This document shows, one piece after another, positions 45,701 through 56,780 of a stretch of 64,000 nt of DNA. Origin of the DNA: Apricaphanius iberus (Eukaryota; Chordata; Actinopteri; Cyprinodontiformes; Aphaniidae). The position numbers were made by a program, and so were the translations under genes. Numbering within the stretch: the first letter of the stretch is position 1; every line of letters starts with the position of its first letter. The stretch covers positions 372,001-436,000 of the forward strand of contig JAPXFQ010000911.1 of assembly GCA_028564705.1 (NCBI GenBank), given 5' to 3'. The notes under the pieces are model-generated. The model worked only from the letters and a program-made list of their open reading frames with translations. It was not told where the DNA came from and searched no databases.

Positions 45701-46442
45701 CTATTTTTTAGAGTTTACTGAGTCTATTTTACAGGTCTCTAGTTAGGTTGTATCCTATACCAATGGACTTATGTTCTTAAAATTGTACATTGTTTATTTT
45801 TATGTATTGCTTTCTCTTCCTTTTTAAAATTCCGTTGAGCATCCCTAATCAAATATTAAATTACAGTTTCTGAGACTACCAATAAATTTACTCTGTAATA
45901 GCTTTAAGGCATGATTTTGCCCAGCTGCAGTCTCACTATGTGTCAAGTATTAAAATCCAGATGGTTCGAACTGATAAGATAATTAACAGAAAATGACTTG
46001 TCAAGCACAGCTTTGTACTTATAATACAAGACCCCAGAGCAGTTTAACATTGATGTGAAACAGATAACAATGAAGCTACATTTCCATCTGCAGTGACATA
46101 AACCCTTTCATTACAGCATTCATTTTAGAGGGAAAAAAATAACTTTAGTCTTGGTCAATGCAGCTTATTGTAGACACCATCACAGCATCCACAATCAAAG
46201 GGTGTTATTGTGTGCGACATAAAAAGGGTAGAGTATGACATTTTTTGCACTGGTTATCTGTTTATCTTTGAAAAAAATGTTAACAAAAAGAAATGCTATA
46301 ACAAAAACATGTGTCATGTGTCAGAAGAGCGAGGATTCAAAAATGTTCAGCCCAACGATGGCCCAGAAGTCGGCGGCAAATATTTCCTCCATGGAAACTC
46401 GAAAGAGAGTGATGGGAACCCCTTTTGGAAATTCTAGACACT
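45701..46442. other. Spacer, no gene seen
   Basis: AT-rich. It enters the open frames of the minisatellite region on its right. Confidence 0.35.
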
Positions 46443-47153
46443 TTAAACATTGTAGGGGCAGTGCAGTGCTGAGACAACGAAGGCGGCGTAGAAGAAGAGC
46501 AGACCGGGTCCCGCGAGGAATCCCACAAAGAAGAGTGGTTGGAGGACCAACAACATGGACGGCGGGCAAAGGCCGGATGGAAACAAGACCTGCTTCAATA
46601 GAAGCCCCCATAACGGCTCTGGAACTTGATAACGTTGAGGAGGCAGCTCAGGAACTTGAGAACGTTGCGGGAGTGGCACAGGAACTTGAGAACGTTGCGG
46701 GACAAGGTCAGGAACTTGAGAACGTCGAGGGAACGGCTCTGGAACTTGAGAACATCGAGGGAACGGCTCTGGAACTTGATAACGTTGAGGGAGCGGCTCA
46801 GGAACTTGAGAATGTCGCAGGAGCGGCTCAGGAACTTGAGAACATTGCGGGAGTGGCTCTGGAACTTGAGAGTGGAGTGGGGTAGGAACCGGAGAATGTC
46901 TCAGAACAGGGACCAGAGAGTTATCACTGATGGCCAGAGCAAGCTTCTGGGAATCAGGGAGGACACTCACTGAGCCCACCTGGAGACCAATAGGAGCGGC
47001 TTGTGAGTAAGGAGACCCTGGTGTTTTGAAGCCCTTCTGAAAAAAGGAAAAACACCCTCCGGACCATCCAGGAGAGGGGTAGGAGCAGTCCTTGGCCAAT
47101 GTCAGCGGGTCGAGGACTTCCACGAGGAGGAGAAGGCTTTCTCGAACCTCCAA
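46443..47153 (-). CDS. Repeat-built ORF with QVPEPLPQRS decamers, hypothetical
   Basis: A 236-codon frame on minus starting MEVRESLLLLVEVLDPLTLA. It has a hydrophobic N-terminal patch, a central array of about nine decamers of type (S)QVPEPLPQ(R/C), and a hydrophobic C-terminus (MLLVLQPLFFVGFLAGPGLL). The opposite strand is also open (46235-46885) with decamers of type ELENVAGAAQ. The 30-bp period keeps one frame open on each strand by construction. Similar low-complexity frames occur in fish repeats as I remember them, so a transposon origin is likelier than a host gene. No domain recognised. Confidence 0.3.
   Translation of the reverse strand: MEVRESLLLLVEVLDPLTLAKDCSYPSPGWSGGCFSFFQKGFKTPGSPYSQAAPIGLQVGSVSVLPDSQKLALAISDNSLVPVLRHSPVPTPLHSQVPEPLPQCSQVPEPLLRHSQVPEPLPQRYQVPEPFPRCSQVPEPFPRRSQVPDLVPQRSQVPVPLPQRSQVPELPPQRYQVPEPLWGLLLKQVLFPSGLCPPSMLLVLQPLFFVGFLAGPGLLFFYAAFVVSALHCPYNV
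46613..46890. repeat. 30-bp minisatellite, nine copies
   Basis: The word ggaacttga begins at 46621, 46651, 46681, 46711, 46741, 46771, 46801, 46831 and 46861, exactly 30 bp apart. Units read along the lines of ggaacttgagaacgttgcgg plus a variable ten-base end. The period is a multiple of three, so each unit encodes ten residues on either strand. Confidence 0.95.
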
Positions 47154-47843
47154 GGTCCTACGCTATCTCCATAAGGAAAATGATGGGTTTACAGTAGTAT
47201 TCTTGGATGGCTATGAAAACATCAAAATGAATCAAATGCGGATTTCCCAGAACTTGACCTCTTTGGTTAAAATTTGGCTGGGTAATTGTTTATAAGCAAT
47301 ATAACTTTTTGTATTGTTTACCTTAAAAACTTAAAAGTTCCAGCAAGTTTTTTTTTTTAGCTTCAAGGCAACTATAGTACAGACCCAACCTATTTTCGAA
47401 GATTACTTTTTCACAGAGACAAATCGATAACAGTTCCAAACACTTGAACTACCAAGGGTTCTAGCCTCAGTGACTTCCCCAAGGATATTAAGGTTGAAGC
47501 CGAGGTCAACAACCCCTCCAGGTCAGATAAATGGCAGATAACTAATGGAACTTTGCCCAGAAGTATGAGCTAGTCCCTTGAAAATAGACGTCCATCTGAC
47601 TTAACAGTAAGAACAGCCTCTTATCTTGTGCTGATTATTGTTCCTGCTGCCTTCAAATGGCTTCCTTTTTTGTACTCATTGAAATATAAAATAGAATACA
47701 CTCGACATGTCAACAAAACATAAACAGAATATCTTCCCAAACACATATTAAGCTTTTTTTTTTTAACTTTGAAAGCATAAATACTCATTCAAATTACCTG
47801 GAAAAGGGAGATGTAAAGCACCAAAACCATATCTTCCCACCTC
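47154..47843. other. Spacer, no gene seen
   Basis: AT-rich, with T runs near 47350 and 47755. No coding evidence beyond a short frame ending at 47295. Confidence 0.35.
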
Positions 47844-47851
47844 CTCAGCAC

Positions 47852-48541
47852 CAGTGCTGACACAGTTACTTTGAAAAAGTAATATGATTACTGACTAGTG
47901 GTTACTCCTTCCAAAAGTAACTTAGTTACTTTACTTATTACTTTATTTTAAAAGTAACTAAGTTAGATTACAAGTTACTTTGTTAGTTACTTTCTGCAGC
48001 TCCCAATAACACTCCGCACTGCCTCAACATAAACACAATAACCACTTTTACATATAATCACTTTATTTGAAGTGCATTTTAACAGTAAGAACGGATATAT
48101 ACTTGTTTTTTAACCTCACATTGACACCAGCAACTATAAAGGAATAAGCTGTGTCTTGGGGACATACTTGCTCTCTCACTGCATGTACAAATGGAGAGGT
48201 CCACTAGGGGGCAGAGTAGGCCTACAGAGTACAGAACTCAGATTCAGGCCAAAACAAACATGGCACCCGCAAAGGAGATTATCAGCTGTTTCGGCAGCAG
48301 TAGAAGGTAGGATCATATTTACCGCTATTGATACTTGTTTTCTTAATACTAATGCCGCCATGTACCTAATATATCTTTTTGCTCAAGAAAATGACAAAAA
48401 TAGTAACTCACAGTGGCTTGAACAAGTAATTTTAATCTGATTACCTGCATGAAAAAAGAAACGCGTTAGATTAGTCGTTACTAAAAAAGTGGTCATATTA
48501 GGAGTAACGCGCTACTAAGTAACGCGTTACCGGCATCACTG
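47852..48541. mobile_element. hAT-like MITE, 690 bp, with perfect TSDs
   Basis: Ends cagtgctgacacagttactt and, on the right, aacgcgttaccggcatcactg (inverted partner cagtgatgccggtaacg). ctcagcac stands at 47844-47851 and again at 48542-48549, a perfect 8-bp target duplication as hAT transposases make. The interior is rich in agtaac/gttact words and has no transposase. The intact duplication suggests moderate youth. Confidence 0.9.
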
Positions 48542-48695
48542 CTCAGCACTAGCTGTCCGATAAATCTAACACACCAAGAGAGGCTGGACTTAAGAGAGAA
48601 CAGCTAGTCATCAGCCAGTCAATTATCTACGGAGTGACTGCGGCTTGCAAGGTAGATTTGTTGGCTTGTAGGTTCAGTTGCAGCTTCCTCCTTCC

Positions 48696-48835
48696 CAGTG
48701 ATGGGCAGTAATGCATTAAAAGTAAGGCATTACTGTAATCGAATTACTTTTTTCGAGTTAACGGGTAAAGTAAGGGATTACAGTGGCAAAAAAGTAATTA
48801 AACTACCGTTACTTCTGCGCAAGTTAGTTAGTTGA
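48696..48835. mobile_element. One-ended fragment of a second hAT-like MITE
   Basis: cagtgatgggcagtaatgca followed by aaggcattactgtaatcgaa and agtaaattac-type words is the left terminus of a related fish MITE. No matching right end was found, so it is truncated. Confidence 0.55.
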
Positions 48836-50477
48836 GCAGAGCGCATCTCATGACAGACATGACAAACCTAACCTTTTGGTGAAATTATTTTTAAAAAATT
48901 TAAATAGGTCACCTATGTGATTCCTGTATGTTCGATTAGAAAACAATCAGCTGTAAACAGTGATACACAGACAGCGATGGGAAAGTTTTCAGGAGAGCAG
49001 ATGTCTTAATGTGAATGACAGGGCATATAGTTTCAAGTACTTTTTGCATCCGCTTAGTTATGCGTCAACCTCTACAGATTCAATACTGTGCTGTGACCAA
49101 AGTGAGAAAAAAGTAATTTCTCAGTATCTCTCCTTGCAGTCTGCAGTGAGTTTTTAGAACGATTGAGCGAATATTCCTACGACTATTCCCCTATTCAGGA
49201 AGTTAATGACGAGGGGGCTAAAAGGGCCCAGGATGGGTATGGGTCTGTTGGAACAAACTGAAAGCAGATATTTTTTTTCTTTGAGTGGTGACCCAATCTG
49301 AGCTGTTAAAATTACATTTGAAGTCACTTTGTTTAGCTAAAATTTATGTAAAAAATTATCTGGTAAGACAGCCTCCTCCATTCAGGCAGTTAGTTTTTTC
49401 GTAAGTGAGGCGAGTGACCTGACCCGGAAGTTCCCTCTGAAGGTGAAGGAAACACTTTGTCTAGAAAGCTGTTCGTTTATACACACACACTGCCACAACA
49501 GATGTACAGCCTGACTTTTCATATGTGGATTAAAGACAGCGCAAGAATAGAGAAGAGTTAGAGATAGGTGTTTTATTTTACTAAAAGCCAGTTTACGATC
49601 ATGGAGGTCTGCTTTAGTGAGTGGTGTATTTTGCTTGGCTATGCATTTAACAATGGAGGAAACGATGGTGATGTTCAACATACTGCTTAGTCTGCGGCTT
49701 TTGTCAGACTCCAAAACCAACCTACACAGATAAGGAGTAATATTCTGAAGAAGTGAAGGAGAGTGGAGGACGCGATAAAGCAGCAAGAAAGGAGACCAGC
49801 CGGACCACTTATATGGTGAGCTAATAGAATAGGCTAAAAATAAGCTAAAGCCCAACGTAAAACTGTGTAAATGCTTATAAAATAAGGTTTAGTTATATGT
49901 ATGCTGTGTGTGTTTCAAATAAATGTCCTGTAAAGTCATCGCAGCAGGTGTCAGCGTTTAACCAGCCTCTCTGTGGTACAAGCTTGTTCCTGCAATGTCA
50001 GAATATGATTTGGGCAGACTGAAGGGAAGATGGCGCTGCTGTCTGAAAAGTCACAACTATTTTATTATTTAAATGAAAAATTATGAATATGATATCCAGC
50101 TTATGAAAGTCTATAGGTGTGCTGGGCTGCTCTGCATCAAACTTATGAGAACTCATAGGGTGATCCTAATGAACATATTATGGATGTTAATGGTGTAAAT
50201 AAACGTGTGACATGATTTTAAAATGTCTTCTCTTTTCAGTACTTGGTTTAACTTTAAAATGGGTTTGTTGAATACATAGCACTTAGCACTGGTAAGGCGT
50301 ATGGCGTCATTTCGTATTTGGTGACTCACTTGGTTGAAGCATCTCGGTGCTCTTGCCCTCTTTAATTTATCTAATTTTCTCTGTCCAGAAGCTTTTCTGA
50401 GTTATTTTAACACACAAACACGTTAAAACACTTATTTTCTGTTGGTGTTCTTTAAGTTTTGGGAACTCGTTAAGCGT
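48836..50477. other. Unassigned sequence, no gene confirmed
   Basis: The longest frame is 157 codons on minus at 49382-49855 (MGFSLFLAYSISSPYKWSGW at its start) with no recognisable domain. On plus the same place has accacttatatg|gtgagc, a possible donor. aagatggcgctgctg at 50027 resembles a transcript leader. Nothing here is firm. Confidence 0.3.
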
Positions 50478-50536
50478 TACACTGGTTTTCTGGGCTGGGT
50501 AAGGTATCACTAGGTTAGCTTAGGTTCACTGCTAGC

Positions 50537-51229
50537 ATGGCTACGGCTTTCTCTCCTGTCCCTCCGTCTCTCTCTGAATTCCCTCCTCTCTCTGGCTCTC
50601 TGTGTCAGATGTTTAGCTACTCCTCTGCCTCCTTCAGCGAAGATGGTAGGTGTAATAAGTGCAGCATTTTTGTAGCCTTGGAGGTAAGGTTTTCTGAGCT
50701 AGAGGCTCGTGACAGTTGGTAGGAAGCTTAGCGCCAGACCCCAGCACGCAGCTAACCTCCAACCACTTTCTGTGAACAGCTCCATAGTTAGGAACGTGGC
50801 TCCAGAGACACGAAGACCACTGTCAGATGCAGGGCCCAGAGCTGCGGACATTAGGTCCCATCTGAAGCTTTTGGCCAAGGACAAATGGCGGTATAGCAGG
50901 ATCGTTATCCATGATGGCGGCAATCGGAGGTCACTAAAATTAGCGTAGCTTTGGTGTGTAGGGCTGCAAAAAAGATGTGTTACTCTGTCATTTTTTCTGG
51001 TCCCCTGCCTGATCGTACTAGCAATGACATGTACAGCCGTATGCTGTCATTTCACCTTTGGTTGTTAAGGTGGTGTCCAGAAAACTATGTGGGCTACATT
51101 GATAACTGGGGGACCTTCTTGGGAAAACCTGGACTGTTACGTAGCGATGGCATCCATCCCACCGCGACCGTAGCTGCCCTTCCTTCCAGGAACATCGATA
51201 GGGTTATCTCTGGTTCCCCAATGCCGTGA
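50537..51229 (+). pseudogene. L2 ORF1 with SGNH-esterase-like domain, broken
   Basis: ATG at 50537: MATAFSPVPPSLSEFPPLSG, then a short cysteine/coiled-coil part (CNKCSIFVALEVRFSELEAR) and a stop at 50720. After frameshifts the esterase part reads RIVIHDGGN (the GTND block mutated), VIFSGPLPDR, YIDNWGTFLGKPGLL and SDGIHPT, retaining the Asp and His of the DxxH block. ORF1 proteins of CR1/L2 elements carry such a domain. Two stops and at least two frameshifts inactivate it. Confidence 0.75.
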
Positions 51230-51459
51230 CAACCCAGAGTCCAGGTCAGGGAACAGGGACTGCCACCCAGCCACTACCCTATAGAAACAGTTTCTCGTCT
51301 ACTACACAAAACAAAGGAATTAAAACTTAATGCTTCTACAGCAAAGTATAAAAATCTCATAAATATAAATACAACTCCGTTTGAACAGAAAAATAAATCA
51401 ATTAAATGTGGTTTACTAAACATAAGATCTCTCCCCTCAAAAACATTCTTGGTAAATTA

Positions 51460-51785
51460 AAAAACAGTTTTTTCCCCCAGGCTGTCGCTCTGACGAACTC
51501 TGTCTAGTCACAGTGTGTGAGTGCACTCACATAACAATAAACTATAACTCTGCACTTCTGTACATACTCACTGTAAAATAACCCCGGCTTGGTGTATATA
51601 TTATCCTTTATTATTTACGATCTGATATTTATTTGTATTTTTACTTATTTTTGTTCTTATTTTTATTTTTTTATTTTTTTTTATTTCACTTATTCAAGTT
51701 CTGTACTGGAGGAAAACGTTTGCCGGAGTCAAATTCCTTGTATGTGACATACTTGGCCAATAAACTGATTCTGATTCTGATTCTG
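51460..51785 (+). mobile_element. TTCTGA-tailed LINE 3' end inserted in L2
   Basis: Begins within the conserved C-terminus (frame reads SFFPQAVALTNSV), then an ATTTT-rich 3' UTR, gtatgtgacatacttggcca and ataaactgattctgattctg. atta at 51456-51459 and at 51786-51789 is a short target duplication, and the L2 endonuclease frame runs on across the insertion (FLVN / YLTCDNNIDLF). Confidence 0.85.
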
Positions 51786-54700
51786 ATTATTTAACTTGTG
51801 ATAATAATATTGATTTGTTTTGTTTTACAGAGAAATGGTTGCAGGAAGTGGACCATGTCACAATAAATGAGTCAACTCCCCCTAGCTACTTAAACTCTAG
51901 TGTCCCTCGAAGTACTGGTTGAGGAGGTGGGGTAGCCACCATCTTTTATTCAGATTTACTAATTAATCCCCCAAAAAAGAATAGTTACAGTTCTTTTGAG
52001 CATTTAATCTTTAGCCTTTGAAGTAAAAAACAATCCTAAATTTGTACCAGGCTTTTATAACATTCATAAATACCAGGTTTTGTTTAGACCAGGAACTGAT
52101 AAATTGCAGCAGACTGTTTTTAAACAGGAAAGACAACAGATAGTTTAGGGCAGGACCCCCTATAAAACAGGCGTCTGTAAATCATTTTGGGGGAGAACCA
52201 GGCTTGATCATTTTTCTGATCACTTTTAAACTGACTCTAACTGACCATTTCAAACCAGAAAGAAAACTTCATTATACCAGAACGCTATCAGACAATGCTG
52301 TAGCAAGTTTTAAAGAAGCTCTTCCAACTTTAGTTTCCTCAGTACATAAAAGTACAATAGAAAATAGTGATTTAACTCCTGACCCCTCACAACTTGACGT
52401 TCTAATTCATAGCGTTAATTCCTCCCTGCGTCTTGCAATAGACAAAGTTGCCCACTTAAAAAGGAAGGTGGCTAGACATAGAAGATTAGCTCCCTGGTTT
52501 AATTTAGAGCTACGTACCCTAAAGCAGAATGTTAGAAAACTAGAGAGAAAATGGTGTTCCACGCATTTACAGGATTCTTATTTAGTGTGGAAAAATAGTC
52601 TATTGCTGTATAAAAAGAGCTTTCGAACAGCCAGAACAGCATATTTTTCATCTTTAATCGAGGACAATAAAAAACAATCCTATGGATCTTTTTAATACAG
52701 TTGCCAAACTTACACAGGATCATAGCTCTGTCGAGCCAACCATTCCCCCAGCTCTTACTGTGCGTCCAGACCAAACGCGATAGGAGCGACTAGAGCTTCA
52801 GGTTTACATGTAAAATCAATGGAGGAGCGCGATGAAGCGCGACTTGGTGTCCCGCGACACTTCAGAAGCAGATTTGCGTCGCGAAAAAGCTTTTATGCCT
52901 GATTTGCGCAAAAACTTCGCACTACAGATGCGATGGAAAATTTGCGCATTTTGTGCATTCGCGCTCATAGCATCTATCGCTTGAGTTGGAAAAGTCTGAA
53001 CTCCAGCGTCAAATCGCGCCGCGATAACCAATCAGGGGATAGAGTTTCAGTGATTATGTGACTGTCATGGAGTCACAGCCTCAGCAGGACATGGAGGAAA
53101 TACTGATAAACACCGTGGCTAATCAACCCGAGCTACATGACACAAGCATTTTTCCATACGGAGACAGAAAAAAAAAACTATTTAGACAGGAATGCACCTC
53201 TCGGCCTAGAACTGAGCCTTGAAACAGCCTCCTCACCTGGTTTCCTGGAAGCAGCTCCCTTACCACATATCCGTAGCTCACCAAACCCCCAGTGCAGCGG
53301 TCCCAGCTCTACCGGAGGCCAGGGCGAACACGTAATCCACTCTGTCCTCCATCAGCTCGGTCCATAATCCACTGCCAGCTGACTGTAGCCCCAGCTCCGC
53401 TGAAGGTAAGTTCGCGCGTGAAAATACAATATTTGAAGCGCGACCAACTTGCATTTTAGACCCAGTCCCAACTAAACTTTTAAAATAAGTTTCCCCTTTG
53501 ATTGCTGCTCCAATTTTAGATATAATGAATCTATCCTTAGTAAATGTATATGTACCACAGGAGTTTAAGATTGCTGTAATTAAACCTCTACTTAAGAAAT
53601 CATCTCTTGATCAAAACGACTTATTTAACTATAGACCAATATCTAATCTTCCCTTCTTATCTAAAATTCTTGAGAAAATAGTTGCACATCAGATGTGTGA
53701 GCATTTAAACAATAATGAGCTGTTTGAGAAGTTTCATTGAGGCTTTAGAGCTCATCATAGCACTGAACCAGCTCTGGTGAAGGTTACTAAAGATAGTCTT
53801 ATAGCCTCAAACAATGGATTGGTGACCATTCTGGTCCTGTTAGATCTCAGTGCTGCCTTTGACACTGTCAACTACAATATTCTCATAGAAAGGCTTCAAA
53901 GTGTCGGTATTATGGGAACAGCACTAGGCTGGTTTAAATCTGATTTGTCCAACAGATTTCAATTTGTTCAGGTAAACAATAGATCTTCCTCAATGGTTAC
54001 TTGCGGAGTACCTCAGGGTTCGGTGCTTGGGCCGATTCTTTTTACTATATACTGTATATATGCTTCCTATTGGTAAAATCATTAGGCAGCATGGGATAAA
54101 TTTCCATAGTTATGCAGATACACAGCTATATTTATCCATAAATCCTGATGAATCCAATCAATTAGGTAGACTACAGGCATGTCAGGAAGACAAATTAAAA
54201 CTTGGATGACTTCTTGCTTTGAATTCTAATAAAACAGAAGTTGTCGTCTTTGGACCATAAACTCCGAAAAAGAAACTACTTTGTCAACCTCTTCACCTGG
54301 ACGGCATTAAATTAGCCTCCAGTAACAAAGCAAAGAACCTCTGTGTTATTTTTGACCAAGATATGTTATTTAGATCTCACATTAAAGTAGTCTCTTGGAT
54401 TTCCTTTTTTCTCCTTAAGAATATTGCAAAAATTAGAACCATCCTGTCCAGGAGTGATGCTGAAAAACTAGTCCATGCCTTTGTTACTTCAAGGCTGGAT
54501 TACTGTAACTCTTTAGCAGGTAGTCCACAGAATACAATTGTAATAAATAAAAGAAGAACAGTTCACATTTCGCCTGTTTTAGCTTCCCTTCACTGGCTCC
54601 CAGTAAAATCTAGAATATAATTCAAGATCCTCCTTCTGACATATAAAGAGCTTAATAATCAAGCTCCATCATACATAAGAGACCTGATTGTTCCATGTGT

Positions 54701-54900
54701 TCCTAACAGAGCCCTTCACTCTCAGACGGCAGGTTTACTGGTAGTTCCTAGGATTTCTAAAAGTAAAATGGGTGGCAGATCTTTCAGTTACCAGGCTCCC
54801 GTCCTATCGAACCAGCTCCCAGGGTTAGTTCGTGAAACAGACAACTTGTCTGTCTTCAAAAATAGGCTTAAAACCTTCCTCTTTGAAAAGCTTACAGTTA
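51786..54900 (+). pseudogene. L2 ORF2 remnant (copy 2)
   Basis: FTEKWLQEVDHVTINESTPP (endonuclease, ETWL block changed to EKWL), then RHRRLAPWFNLELRTLKQNV and RTARTAYFSSLIEDNKKQ (linker). After the insertion: LDPVPTKLLK, YRPISNLPFLSKILEKIVAH, VLLDLSAAFDTVNYNILIER, GVPQGSVLGPILFTIY, and HSYADTQLYLSI, where one aspartate of YADD is deleted. Conserved C-terminal blocks SRSDAEKLVHAFVTSRLDYC, ASLHWLPVKSRI and VVPRISKSKMGGRSFSYQAP follow. Stops and frameshifts show that it is inactive. Confidence 0.85.
52758..53455 (+). mobile_element. Harbinger-like element with MADF-type N-terminus, inserted in L2
   Basis: Left end ctgtgcgtccagaccaaacg with many cgcga/gcgc words is typical of fish PIF/Harbinger families. 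tta precedes the insert (52755-52757) and follows it (53456-53458), fitting the usual 3-bp TWA duplication, though three bases are weak evidence. A short reading starting at about 53068, MESQPQQDMEEILINTVANQ then PELHDTSIFPYGDRKKKLF, matches the start of a MADF/Myb-type DNA-binding protein. The right end does not show a clear inverted partner, so the copy is probably internally deleted or fused. Confidence 0.5.
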
Positions 54901-54965
54901 GAGACAGGTTAACAGGTAGTTAGAGACAGGTTAGACGGATAGCTAGGAAGAGACAGGTTAATGTT
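54883..54965. repeat. Short tandem words agttagagacaggtta
   Basis: The word gttagagacaggtta occurs at least twice in succession, with a decayed third copy (aggaagagacaggttaatg), in the L2 3' UTR. A small local duplication. Confidence 0.7.
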
Positions 54966-55623
54966 AGTAGCTATGCTGATTTAGGCTAGGCTGTTGGAGG
55001 ACATTATTAGGGTCTGTTCCTACTTTATCTCCTACTTCTCCCCAACTGCATGTGGGTCAGTTCAAGCGCTAACCGGCTTTATCTTAGTCTCTTCCTACAG
55101 TAGGTGCTCCTGACCCGCCCTGCTTGACGACCTTGACTAAGATGGCATCCCAGTGGTGGAACATTCTCCACGTCCTGCTACCAGCTTCTGCTTCAGTTCT
55201 GTTGCTCTTTCTGTGTCTCTGCCGCCTTCTCCAAATCCCAGACGGTCTCGGCAGATGACCGCTTATGCTGAGCCTGGTTCTGCTGCAGGTTTCTTCCTGT
55301 TAAAAGGGAGTTTTTCCTCTCCACTGAAAAATAGCAATGGGAGCTTAAGTGGATGTTAGACCTGCACTGTTAAAAAAATTCCACATCTGGGGCTGCATTC
55401 ACAAAGAATATTAAGGCTAAAAGTAGGTCCTAACTGCCCAATTTAGGATTAACTCCTAAAAAATGAGGGCGTGTCACTCCTAAATTTAGGACTCCTAGTT
55501 TCTTAAGATAAAAGTAATTCACAACCACTTTTAGGCGTAAAAGTAGCTCCTAAGTCTGGGAGTCCTTAAAGGAAGTCAAGAGGACTCCTAACTCCCTAAG
55601 ACCTATTCACAAAGACTCCCAAA

Positions 55624-55700
55624 ATGGCTGTAGCCAGACGCAATGTATTAGACACTCTGGATGATCCTCAACTGACCAAACAATACCGACAATGTCCACA
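55624..55700 (+). pseudogene. Harbinger transposase N-terminal remnant
   Basis: ATG at 55624 reads MAVARRNVLDTLDDPQLTKQ then YRQ, the start typical of HARBI1-like transposases in fish as I remember them. The frame is then cut by the nested MITE at about 55695. The catalytic domain is not present. Confidence 0.55.
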
Positions 55701-56215
55701 AGTAGCCAGAGTTTTTTTTAAACGGAATTTTCCTCTGCTCGTTCTCCATCCACACGTAACCGGAGAAATGCGTTTTTCAGCACATTCATAGATGTGACAA
55801 ATCAGTACAGGACAGTAGTTCTCCCAAATCCTATCCACTAAGAATAACTTTCTTTCCTCTATCCCTCTATCAGTGATAGAGCTTATAAAAGCAAACAAAC
55901 AAAACGTGCTTTAACAATGGATAATACCAACAGCTCTGAGAGAGTAAATGCTTTTTTTTAAGAGTACACACAGGTCGCACAAGTGATGTTGGAGCATTTT
56001 TTGTTGCGGATAGTGACGTTACGGTACTTAAAACTCCATTTTCAACCGTCCACACGCAGATATTGAAAACGGAGAAAACGCAAATCTCCACTTTGGCCAG
56101 AGTTTTTCAAAAGATTCGTTTTTGGTGCTGAAAATCTCAGGTTAGGTGTGGATGACAGGCTTAACCGTAGAAAAATATCTCCGTTTTGTGAGATACCCGG
56201 CTACGTGTTGTTCCC
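55695..56215. mobile_element. hAT-like MITE nested in the Harbinger element
   Basis: ctccatccacacgtaaccgg and gcgtttttcagcac on the left match ggttaggtgtggatgacagg and ctccgttttgtgagat on the right in inverted orientation. accgtccacacgcagatatt and aaaacggagaaaacgcaaat in between repeat the theme. It is a non-autonomous element disrupting the transposase frame. Confidence 0.5.
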
Positions 56216-56399
56216 CCTGCACAAAGAAGAAAACGTGCACGTTTTCCAATTTATACAACATATTTAGGGATGCCTATATGATGGACATTGCCTCCCTGTT
56301 GCAGCAGCATCCTTCTTATAAGCGGGGATCTCGAGCCGACAATGGGAGTGTACAGAATACCATCTCTTCTCACAGTCTTCTGCCATTCGAGAAACCGCT

Positions 56400-56578
56400 G
56401 GATTAGATGCATTTATGTTTCTGGTAATTTACACCCATGCCTCCCTTTTCTTCTTATTCGTAATCCAGGCTCCGAATCGCCCTTTGAGGACCGTTCTCCT
56501 CTCCAGTACCAACTGTGCCAGTAGTAATAATTGGTCCTGCGACCAGTTAGATTTCCTTGTTCTTTTCTTGCCACTCAT
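56400..56578 (-). pseudogene. Myb/SANT-like DNA-binding gene of Harbinger
   Basis: Minus-strand ATG at 56578 opens MSGKKRTRKSNWSQDQLLLL, AQLVLERRTVLKGRFGAWIT and NKKKREAWV, then a TAA and ITRNINASN. The W----L--L-----KG-FG layout is the Myb/SANT-like domain carried by the second gene of PIF/Harbinger transposons. One in-frame stop interrupts the domain. Confidence 0.65.
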
Positions 56579-56692
56579 TTTCAGTTCACGAGGTGTTTTT
56601 AACGGTAGTGGGGGGTCTATTTAAGATGTGGCTGATGTGCTCATCTTCACAATTGTTTACAGCCTACTTGCAATCACTCCCTTATTATGATG

Positions 56693-56780
56693 TATCATCC
56701 ATCCATCCATTATTTATACCGCTTTCATCCAATTCACGGTCGCGTGGGGGGGGGGGGGTGCTGGAGCCTATCCCAGTTAT
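56693..56780 (-). mobile_element. SINE/LINE 3'-tail fragment, minus orientation
   Basis: atccatccatccattattta, then gtcgcgtggggggggggggg and ctggagcctatcccag, match the reversed tail of the SINE type seen at 43349-43710. The run of 13-14 G is a local expansion. Confidence 0.6.

Larger units (their letters stand above)
50480..55324 (+). mobile_element. L2-type LINE (copy 2), interrupted twice
   Basis: Order along plus: ORF1 (50537-51229), inter-ORF, endonuclease (51390-51459 resuming at 51786), linker (52204-52695), reverse transcriptase (53456-54640), C-terminal tail to about 54900, and a 3' UTR that breaks off at 55324 in ctctccactg, so the terminal GAATT tail is missing. Insertions are a TTCTGA-tailed LINE end at 51460-51785 and a Harbinger-like segment at 52758-53455. 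It also lacks part of the linker. Frameshifts and stops are frequent. Confidence 0.85.

Noticed and set aside
49382..49855. 157-codon minus frame as a host exon
   Set aside because: No recognisable domain, no flanking splice sites in the right orientation that I can support, and neighbours are transposon sequence.
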